Of a stretch of DNA of 64,000 bases, positions 35,036 through 42,051 are shown in pieces. This DNA is from Prevotella sp. Lineage in GTDB: Bacteria; Bacteroidota; Bacteroidia; Bacteroidales; Bacteroidaceae. Within the stretch, counting starts at the first letter, position 1, and each line of letters begins with the position of its first letter. The stretch spans positions 248,001 through 312,000 of the forward strand of contig JAFZIZ010000015.1 in NCBI GenBank assembly GCA_017554145.1. The letters are read 5' to 3'. The notes beneath the pieces were generated by a model. That model saw only the letters and a list, made by a program, of their open reading frames with translations. It searched no databases and was not told the DNA's origin. The translations under genes and the position numbers were made by a program.

Positions 35036-36019
35036 ATGAGTACAGGTAATGTGAGGCCGGCTGATATGGAGCGAATAACGACTCCGGCATTGGCCCAGAA
35101 ATACATTGACGAAAAGATTAAGGAGCTACGTGCTCAAATTGGTGACAAAAAAGTGCTGTTGGCTTTGTCGGGTGGTGTGGACTCTTCTGTGGTGGCTGCA
35201 CTATTGATTAAGGCTGTAGGTAAGCAACTGGTGTCAGTACATGTGAATCACGGATTGCTGCGTAAAGGAGAGCCTGAACAGGTGGTACGTGTGTTCCGTG
35301 ATGAGTTGAATGCAAATTTGGTGTACGTGGATGCTACTGACCGTTTTTTGGATAAGCTGGCAGGCGTGGCTGATCCTGAGCAGAAGCGCAAGATTATTGG
35401 CGCTGAGTTTATCCGTGTGTTTGAGGAAGAGGCTCGTAAACTGGAGGGTATCAGTTTCCTGGCTCAGGGCACTATCTATCCCGACATCGTGGAATCGGGT
35501 CCTGTAAAATCACACCACAATGTGGGCGGTCTTCCCGAGGATATGCAGTTTGAGTTGGTGGAGCCTATCAAGTTGTTGTTTAAGGACGAGGTACGCGTAG
35601 TAGGTAAGGAGCTCGGTCTGCCTGATAATATGGTATATCGCCAGCCCTTCCCTGGTCCAGGTCTGGGTGTACGTTGTACAGGTGCCATCACGCGTGATCG
35701 TCTGGAGGCATTGCGTGAAAGTGATGCTATCCTACGTGAGGAGTTTGCGAAGAATGGTCTTGAGGGCAAGGTATGGCAGTATTTCACCGTCGTTCCTGAT
35801 TATAAATCAACAGGTGTGAAAGACAACAAACGTAGCTGGGATTGGCCCGTCATCATCCGTGCCGTGAACACACGAGATGCTATGACTGCGACTATTGAAG
35901 AAATTCCTTATGAGTTGTTGCATCATATCACTAAGAGAATCGTTACTGAGGTACCAGGAGTCAACCGTGTGTTGTATGACCTAACTCCAAAACCTACTGG
36001 TACGATTGAGTGGGAATGA
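35036..36019 (+). CDS. guaA: GMP synthase ATP-pyrophosphatase/dimerisation part, no glutaminase domain
   Basis: Converts XMP to GMP with ATP and ammonia. The protein is 327 residues against about 510 for a usual bacterial GuaA. The N-terminal class I amidotransferase domain is absent. The ATP-PPase P-loop SGGVDSS is near residue 46, and the GuaA C-terminal dimerisation domain is complete, including RQPFPGPGLGVR and ending in TGTIEWE. The promoter immediately upstream and the start at MSTGNVRPA show that nothing has been cut off by rearrangement here. It corresponds to the archaeal-type B subunit, so it would need ammonia from a separate glutaminase or free ammonia. A full-length GuaA may exist elsewhere. 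Confidence 0.9.
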   Translation: MSTGNVRPADMERITTPALAQKYIDEKIKELRAQIGDKKVLLALSGGVDSSVVAALLIKAVGKQLVSVHVNHGLLRKGEPEQVVRVFRDELNANLVYVDATDRFLDKLAGVADPEQKRKIIGAEFIRVFEEEARKLEGISFLAQGTIYPDIVESGPVKSHHNVGGLPEDMQFELVEPIKLLFKDEVRVVGKELGLPDNMVYRQPFPGPGLGVRCTGAITRDRLEALRESDAILREEFAKNGLEGKVWQYFTVVPDYKSTGVKDNKRSWDWPVIIRAVNTRDAMTATIEEIPYELLHHITKRIVTEVPGVNRVLYDLTPKPTGTIEWE

Positions 36020-36043
36020 TAGGATGTTTGATGTAAGAAGCAT

Positions 36044-36071
36044 AAATCCCTGCAAAATCTTGCAGGGATTT
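36044..36071. terminator. Bidirectional terminator between guaA and the histidine kinase
   Basis: A perfect 12-bp stem, AAATCCCTGCAA with TTGCAGGGATTT, and loop AATC, followed by TATATAT on the plus strand. It overlaps the stop codon of the kinase gene and ends both convergent units. Confidence 0.85.
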
Positions 36072-37992
36072 ATATATTAGGAACCGATAGGATAAAGCGG
36101 GAACCGCTGGTGTAGGTGTGGTCGAGGAAGATGTCGCCGTCCAGAAGGCGGGCAAACTGGCGGGCAATAGACAGACCGAGACCAAGGCCTTCGGAGAAAT
36201 CATCGAGTTTGGTGAAGGTCTTGAAGATACGGTCGCGGTCGGCTTCGGCAATGCCGGGACCGTTGTCCTCGACGGCGAACCATACGAGGTCGTTGTCGCA
36301 TTCCACTCGGAGGACGACGCGGGCATCCTGCTCACCGCTCTGCGAGGCGGCAAACTTCTTGGCGTTGAAGAGCAGTTCGTGGAGGGCCTTCGTGAGATAG
36401 TCCTTGTTGGTGTGGATGCGCAGCGAGTCGGGCACGTTGATTTCGGTAATCAGGTCGGGTGTCTTCGGGGCGCGCTGGTTGTAGATGTTGGCAGCGTCAC
36501 GAACCATCTGGCTGCAGCTTACCACATCGGTCTTCTCGACGGTGGTGCCGTTCTCCAGGGCGGAGGCGGCTATCAGCATGTTCACCATCCGGACGACGGA
36601 GGTGGCGTTCTGCTGCATGGTGTTGGTAATCTCTTCCAACTCGGCGGCGGGCAGCATCTTGTAGCCGTCTCTGAGCACTTGGATGAATCCCATGATGATG
36701 TTTAGCGGCGTGCGTATCTGGTGGGACATGTCCTGAAGGAAGATGTTCTTTCTGTTGGTTGACTCCTGTGCCAGCACATTGGCGTTTTCCAGTTCCTCAT
36801 TACGCTGCACCGTCTCTTCGCTGACGTGATGGAGCTCGCTGACGTGCTGGTTGATGGTGTTCTGCATCGACGCGAAATTGTTTTGCAGTCGGCCGATGAT
36901 GTCTGTGCGCTTGCTGGTAGGCATGTGGTCCTCGAAATGTCCGTCGGCAATATGGCGTGCCTCCCGTGCTAGCTGATTGAGCGGCTCGACATGGTGGGAG
37001 ATAATCCTCTTACACAGAAGGAGTATCACCAGCAGACCGATGACCAGCAGCGGACCGACGATGTAGGTGAAGCGGTTGTACGAATGGAAGACATCCCGCT
37101 GAGGACATACAAGGGCGATGCTCCATTCCGTCTTCGGCACGGGCTGGTAGAATACGAAGCAGTCCTGTCCGTTGACGTTGACCTCAAGCAGTCCCTTCTT
37201 GCCTGTGGTCATCTCGTGGCCCAGAGTGATGATGTCGGGATGCAGGTCGGGCTCGACGTTCGAGAAGATGGTCTGGTTGATGAGTTTTGTCGAGTCGGGA
37301 TGCACATAGTACTGCCCGCTCTTGCCAATCATGAAGCAGTAGGAGTTCTTGTAGGGCCTGTCGTGCGTGATGGTGGCAGAGAGCCAGGGCAGCGACAGGT
37401 CGGTGGAGATGACGCCGATGAAACGGCGGTCGGCGGTATAGAGAGGCATGCAATAGGAGACGATGATCTCCTCAGAATAGAGCGTGCCGGCATTGAAGTC
37501 GTCGTAGGGGTCGGTCCATACGGGCTTGCCTTGAACCTTAGGCGTCTTATACCATACCTTCTCAAAGTACTCGTATTCGCTTTCCCTGACGGTGCTGATG
37601 GAGTCGCCCTTCCTGACGGAGTAGGCAGAGAAATAGCGTCCGTATTGCGGGAAGAAATTGGGCTCCATCGTGATGGAACAGCCGTTGAAGTGGCGGTTGA
37701 GCTCCACGATGCGATGCGAGAAGTTCAGCAGCGAGTCGGGCTGCTGGTTCTGGAGGATGAGCCACTCCATGTTGTGTGTGGCCGTCTCGACCTCATTGAG
37801 ATAAGACGTGACACGGAGGGCATTGATCTTCAGAATACGGTCGCCTCGCTCTATCGCTTCCTGTCTGACGATGCTGCGTGACCTCTGGAACAGGTATCCG
37901 AGGGCCAAGAAGAACCCGATGACGACAAGGGCGAGGATGCCGGCACTGAGTTTCGTCGATAGCGACTTGCGGATATTGTACAGAAGAATCAT
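36070..37992 (-). CDS. Cache-domain sensor histidine kinase
   Basis: A 640-residue inner-membrane kinase. TM1 (about 17-36), a periplasmic dCache-type sensor (about 40-300, with KPVWTDPYDD and FIGVISTDLSLPWL), TM2 (about 305-325), HAMP, a coiled segment, HisKA with the phospho-accepting His in DMSHQIRTPLN (about residue 424), and HATPase_c with NAKKFA, VEDNGPGI and GLGLGLSIAR. There is no receiver or DNA-binding domain, and no response regulator gene is in the window, so its partner is elsewhere. It overlaps the preceding degenerate sensor by 4 bp and is the last gene of the GH43 operon, which suggests it is made only when xylan genes are on. Confidence 0.9.
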   Translation of the reverse strand: MILLYNIRKSLSTKLSAGILALVVIGFFLALGYLFQRSRSIVRQEAIERGDRILKINALRVTSYLNEVETATHNMEWLILQNQQPDSLLNFSHRIVELNRHFNGCSITMEPNFFPQYGRYFSAYSVRKGDSISTVRESEYEYFEKVWYKTPKVQGKPVWTDPYDDFNAGTLYSEEIIVSYCMPLYTADRRFIGVISTDLSLPWLSATITHDRPYKNSYCFMIGKSGQYYVHPDSTKLINQTIFSNVEPDLHPDIITLGHEMTTGKKGLLEVNVNGQDCFVFYQPVPKTEWSIALVCPQRDVFHSYNRFTYIVGPLLVIGLLVILLLCKRIISHHVEPLNQLAREARHIADGHFEDHMPTSKRTDIIGRLQNNFASMQNTINQHVSELHHVSEETVQRNEELENANVLAQESTNRKNIFLQDMSHQIRTPLNIIMGFIQVLRDGYKMLPAAELEEITNTMQQNATSVVRMVNMLIAASALENGTTVEKTDVVSCSQMVRDAANIYNQRAPKTPDLITEINVPDSLRIHTNKDYLTKALHELLFNAKKFAASQSGEQDARVVLRVECDNDLVWFAVEDNGPGIAEADRDRIFKTFTKLDDFSEGLGLGLSIARQFARLLDGDIFLDHTYTSGSRFILSVPNI

Positions 37993-39464
37993 AGGCTCGA
38001 AGGGGATTGAGGGTCAGACAATGGCGATTTGTCGGCTTTCTTCTCCGATAGCTCAAGAATATGATCCAGCAAGAAAGCCAGTCTCTTGCTGTGGTTGTTC
38101 ATCTTGTCTGTCATATCCGACATCTCCTGGGGCTCCAGTTGCTCATGATCCTTGGGGATAGAGGCAACCAGCGTACTGATGGCATTCGCAGGTGGCGCCA
38201 TCTGCTCCGTCATATTCTGGAGGAAGGCCGCCTTGACGCGGTCGGCCTCCTGTGCCTGCTCATAGGCAACCTGCAAAGCCTCGTTGCGCTCGTTGAGGGT
38301 GGCATTGCGCTGACTGAGTTCCTCGATATGGGATACCAGCGAGCGCTGCATTTTTTGGAAGGTACGTTGTAGGTGGCCAATCTCATCCAGTCGGCGACTG
38401 TTGGGGATATGCTCCTCGAAATATCCTCCTGCCAGATGCTGAACAGATTCGTCCAACTTCTCGAGCGGCTTGAACTGCTTTTTGATGAAAGTCACGCAGA
38501 ATGTCAACAATAACACCAGACCCACAACGGCAATCACAATCATGTAGAACTGCAACCGATGATAGGAGGCGAAGATCTCGTATTCCGGGCAGACGATGTC
38601 GATGCTCCAGCCGGTATACTTGAACGGCTTGTAGAAGACATAGACTGGCGTCCCGTAGAATTTGAAGTTCATCCTTCCGCTGGAACCTGCCAGCATCGCC
38701 TCAGACAGTTTCTTCAGATTCTCGTCGGGATTCTCCTTCAACTGACGGAAGAGGGCACCGGGAGCTAACATGGTGCTGTCGGGGTGGATGATGAAAGCAC
38801 CGCTCTGGCTCATCATCGCACAGTTGGTGTTGGGGAACGGGCGAAGATTCTCAATGGTATGAGAGAGCCAGTTCAGCGAGATATCTACGGCAAGCACACC
38901 GACGGCCTCACCCGTCGCGTCGTGGATAGGAACACTATACGACGTGACAGGATGATGGACATCGTGGTTTATGGCGGGATCGGTCCATATCGGATGATTC
39001 TTTTTTATGGGAAGGGCGAACCATTCCTGTGTGGTATAATGAGTCGTTCCGAAATGGTCGGAGAAGACCAGCGAGTCGTTGTCCCTATAGTAATAGACCA
39101 TGAAATCGTCTCTCCCCTTGATGAATCCCGGGGTGAAGGCGATAGCAGCGCCCTCGATGGTCGGATTGTTCTTGAGCAACTTCTGACAGTAGACATCCAT
39201 CTTCTCAGGGCTGTCAAGATGGTGCTCAACATTCCATAGCATATTATCCGTTGCCACCTCTGCCACCTGTAACATGTTGTCGATGTTGAAGACGGCGGCG
39301 TCTAACGTCTTTTCTGCCTTTGCCAGTGCCTCATGCATGATGGACTTGCGGGCAAAGTAGAACATGACAAACGCTGCCGCCAGGAAGAGCAGGGCGACAA
39401 ATAACACAATCCACAGGCTAAGCCTGACAGAAAGCTTTCTACGGATATATGCTACTGGATTCAT
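37989..39464 (-). CDS. Cache-HAMP sensor with degenerate HisKA and no ATPase (pseudokinase)
   Basis: A 491-residue membrane protein with the same N-terminal plan as the kinase downstream: TM1 (about 15-37), dCache sensor (HPIWTDPAINHD and AVGVLAVDISLNWL), TM2 (about 308-330), HAMP (DEIGHLQRTFQKM) and coiled coil. The HisKA position reads NMTEQMAPPANAI where the kinase has DMSHQIRTPLNII, so the phospho-accepting His is replaced by Glu and the RTP is lost. The protein ends about 70 residues later with no HATPase_c domain. It therefore cannot be a kinase on its own. It starts 3 nt after the esterase stop and overlaps the true kinase by 4 bp, so a heterodimer or a decoy sensor is plausible. Confidence 0.8.
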   Translation of the reverse strand: MNPVAYIRRKLSVRLSLWIVLFVALLFLAAAFVMFYFARKSIMHEALAKAEKTLDAAVFNIDNMLQVAEVATDNMLWNVEHHLDSPEKMDVYCQKLLKNNPTIEGAAIAFTPGFIKGRDDFMVYYYRDNDSLVFSDHFGTTHYTTQEWFALPIKKNHPIWTDPAINHDVHHPVTSYSVPIHDATGEAVGVLAVDISLNWLSHTIENLRPFPNTNCAMMSQSGAFIIHPDSTMLAPGALFRQLKENPDENLKKLSEAMLAGSSGRMNFKFYGTPVYVFYKPFKYTGWSIDIVCPEYEIFASYHRLQFYMIVIAVVGLVLLLTFCVTFIKKQFKPLEKLDESVQHLAGGYFEEHIPNSRRLDEIGHLQRTFQKMQRSLVSHIEELSQRNATLNERNEALQVAYEQAQEADRVKAAFLQNMTEQMAPPANAISTLVASIPKDHEQLEPQEMSDMTDKMNNHSKRLAFLLDHILELSEKKADKSPLSDPQSPSSL

Positions 39465-39467
39465 TCT

Positions 39468-40394
39468 TTATTTCGCAGCTTCCTTGAGGAAGAAGTCTGT
39501 CATCTGTTTGAAGGTGTTCTCATTGAATGTCACAGGACCATGCTGTCCCTCAGGAACACTGACGAATGCCTCTAAGCGGCCGCATTTCTTCAGCTCGTCA
39601 GAGAAATAGACTCCCTGGCAGTGAGGAACCACCGTGTCGGCTTCACCGTGGAAGACGAGGAAGCGGGGACCTAAGGTCGTGACATACGTGATAGGGCTGA
39701 TGAGGCTGACCATGTCGGGAAGGTCAGCAGGAGCACCGCCGATGAGGGCTGCCTCAGGTGAGTTTCCGTCGTTGACGGTCTCGCACTTGTTCATGCGTGA
39801 CATGTCAACAGGTCCAAACCAGTCGACAACAGCATCTACACGGCTGGAGAAATCGAGGCAGTTGCCTACATTGCCCTCGATTTCGACAGTAGTATTGCCA
39901 ACGGTGCGCTCCTTCATGTCGTTGGTGACACCAGCCATCGAAGCCAGATGACCACCGGACGAGAAGCCTGTGATACCGATGAAGGAAGTGTCAAGCTTGT
40001 ATTCTGCAGCATGAGCACGGATGAAGCGGATGGCTGCCTTCACGTCGTTGATCTGAGCGGGGAACTTGGCGTCGCCGCTGGAACGGTGGTTGATGCAGAC
40101 TACAGCAAAGCCGGCATCTGTCAGGGGCTTACCCAAAGACATGTAGGTCATCACCTTCATATTATTAGAGAACCAGGCACTGCCGTAGATGGCCACAATG
40201 ACCTTGTACTTGTCCTGTGCCTTCTCAGGGAGATAGATGTCCATACGGTGGGCCTCCAAATCGTCACCTGCATAGTTGATGTCTTTGAACGTGGCATTGT
40301 TTTCCGGCATCTTGAAACCGCCAAAACCTCCAGGCTGTGCGTTACTCATCAGCGTGCAGCCGAGTAACAGCAAAAATAAAAATGACTTTTTCAT
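39468..40394 (-). CDS. Alpha/beta-hydrolase carbohydrate esterase, BD-FAE-like
   Basis: A 308-residue secreted esterase. The signal peptide (1-19) precedes a short GGFGGF stretch. The alpha/beta-hydrolase core starts at about residue 45 with DIYLPEKA, oxyanion region IYGSAWFSN, nucleophile S145 in GFSSGGH, Asp in HGEADTVVPH and His in PEGQHGP near the C-terminus. It resembles Bacteroidetes feruloyl/acetyl esterases of the BD-FAE type, which act on small xylan fragments. The gene follows GH43 after 20 nt and precedes the degenerate sensor after 3 nt, so it belongs to the long GH43 operon. The exact ester specificity cannot be read from sequence. Confidence 0.82.
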   Translation of the reverse strand: MKKSFLFLLLLGCTLMSNAQPGGFGGFKMPENNATFKDINYAGDDLEAHRMDIYLPEKAQDKYKVIVAIYGSAWFSNNMKVMTYMSLGKPLTDAGFAVVCINHRSSGDAKFPAQINDVKAAIRFIRAHAAEYKLDTSFIGITGFSSGGHLASMAGVTNDMKERTVGNTTVEIEGNVGNCLDFSSRVDAVVDWFGPVDMSRMNKCETVNDGNSPEAALIGGAPADLPDMVSLISPITYVTTLGPRFLVFHGEADTVVPHCQGVYFSDELKKCGRLEAFVSVPEGQHGPVTFNENTFKQMTDFFLKEAAK

Positions 40395-40414
40395 TGTTAT
40401 ATATTCTTTTGATG

Positions 40415-42034
40415 TTAGTTGATTTTCTTTTCAATAAACTCGTCAACGTCTACATAGCCGCCTGCCTTCTTGGTGGCATAGCAGAAGATGGCGAACTTGG
40501 AACCCATAAAGAAGCGGCGCCAGTCGAAGCGCATCCTGTAGTCGGAACCAATCTTCGTCCAGTTAGTGCCGTCGAGACTATAATAGAAGGTAGCGAGGTC
40601 GCGTCCTGCCATGAAGCCGCCGGCTTGGCCAGAACGGAAATCACCATCGATACGCAGCCAGATGTTCTGCTGCTTCAGGTCGATGCTCTCGATGACTTTC
40701 TCGTCTACTTTCGTCACTTCTTTGTTTTTATCAGTCAGTTGGACGGACTGCTCACTCATCTCAAGCGTCAGCTTCTTTCCGTTCTTCTTGACAGTCAGCA
40801 CACCGGAATCGCTGTTGAAAGCAGAGAAACCTGCACAGTCACCGTCTTTCATGTGAGAGAGGTCGAGGGCAACGATACCGCTGCACTGTGGACCTTCCAT
40901 ACGCTGTGTGATGGTGTTGGGAGCCAGGAAGAGACTTTCTACCACACGATTGGTCTTCAGGCGCAGGAATCCCGGGCGCTCTGTCAATGACCATGCAGCA
41001 TCGATAGGATTGTGGTTCCACTGCCAGTGAAGTCCTAACTTCGTACTGGAGAAATCGTCACTCTTAATGATGCCCGTCTTGGGTTGTCCACTGGTGTAGG
41101 GTCGCATCTGAACAGGAATCTTACCTTCCTCGTCACCCAACAGAGGCCATCCGTCAATCCAACGGCAGGGCATTACGGTGAGCACACGGCCAACACCGCC
41201 ACGATCTTGGAAGATGATGCCATACCAGTCGCCGTCCTTACTGTCGACAATAGTACCTTGTCCGACATAGGGGAAGCCACCGAAGTCGGCTTCCAGAATC
41301 ACATTCTTCTCGTAGGGACCACGGATATTATCGGAACGATAGCATACCTCACGGCGATGTCTTCCTGCTGCATAGACTTGAGAGATCATCAGCAGGTAGT
41401 ATCTGCCGTTGTGCTTGATCATACGGCTTCCCTCCAACAGACCTGTCTCATCGGCCTCGCGCTGGAAGATATGCATGTGAGTACCTTCAATGACATCCGA
41501 CAAGTCGGGCTTCAGTTCCATCAACTCGCCTGTACCATAGATGACATATACACGGTTGTCGTCATCGAAGAAGAGTGAGCAATCGTGGAAATGACGCATA
41601 CGTGACACTAACGTCCAAGGCCCTTCAGCGCGGTCGGCACTGTAAATATACGTGTCGCCCATAGCTCCTGCCTCATTGGGGGCGAAGAGAACGTAGAACT
41701 TCCCGTTGTGATATTTCAGTGAGGTTGCCCATTGTCCGCGACCATAGACAGTTCCTTCCTGCATATCGTATTTGGGAGAGTCTGTCAGACGGTCGTAGAC
41801 ATAGCTGACCGTCTCCCAGTTCTTCAGGTCTTTGGAACGCATGATAGGTGCACCAGGCATGAGATGCATGGTGGTGGATACTAAATAGAAATATCCGTCA
41901 ACCTGAATGATATCAGGATCGGGTACGTCAGCCCACAACATGGGGTTGTCTATCTTTTCGTCGTTGTCTGCTGATACTGTATTTGTTGTGAACAGCAGAA
42001 TGGAAAGGAGGAAGATACTGAATAGTTGTTTCAT
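40415..42034 (-). CDS. GH43 beta-xylosidase/arabinofuranosidase with C-terminal beta-sandwich (subfamily 12-like)
   Basis: A 539-residue secreted enzyme, started at ATG 42034 (MKQLFSIFLL), 17 nt after the upstream stop; an earlier in-frame ATG at 42067 would overlap that gene. The five-bladed propeller (about 30-325) has Asp in DPDIIQVDG, Asp in CSLFFDDDN and Glu in LLEGSRM. A concanavalin-like C-terminal domain (about 340-535) is typical of GH43 subfamily 12 and its relatives. The family removes arabinofuranose or xylose from arabinoxylan oligosaccharides. No lipobox is visible, so the product is probably periplasmic. Confidence 0.88.
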   Translation of the reverse strand: MKQLFSIFLLSILLFTTNTVSADNDEKIDNPMLWADVPDPDIIQVDGYFYLVSTTMHLMPGAPIMRSKDLKNWETVSYVYDRLTDSPKYDMQEGTVYGRGQWATSLKYHNGKFYVLFAPNEAGAMGDTYIYSADRAEGPWTLVSRMRHFHDCSLFFDDDNRVYVIYGTGELMELKPDLSDVIEGTHMHIFQREADETGLLEGSRMIKHNGRYYLLMISQVYAAGRHRREVCYRSDNIRGPYEKNVILEADFGGFPYVGQGTIVDSKDGDWYGIIFQDRGGVGRVLTVMPCRWIDGWPLLGDEEGKIPVQMRPYTSGQPKTGIIKSDDFSSTKLGLHWQWNHNPIDAAWSLTERPGFLRLKTNRVVESLFLAPNTITQRMEGPQCSGIVALDLSHMKDGDCAGFSAFNSDSGVLTVKKNGKKLTLEMSEQSVQLTDKNKEVTKVDEKVIESIDLKQQNIWLRIDGDFRSGQAGGFMAGRDLATFYYSLDGTNWTKIGSDYRMRFDWRRFFMGSKFAIFCYATKKAGGYVDVDEFIEKKIN

Positions 42035-42051
42035 ATCGATTTTTAGATTGA

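Noticed and set aside
36991-37881. A 296-codon plus-strand frame opposite the histidine kinase
   Set aside because: Antisense shadow of a gene with clear kinase motifs.
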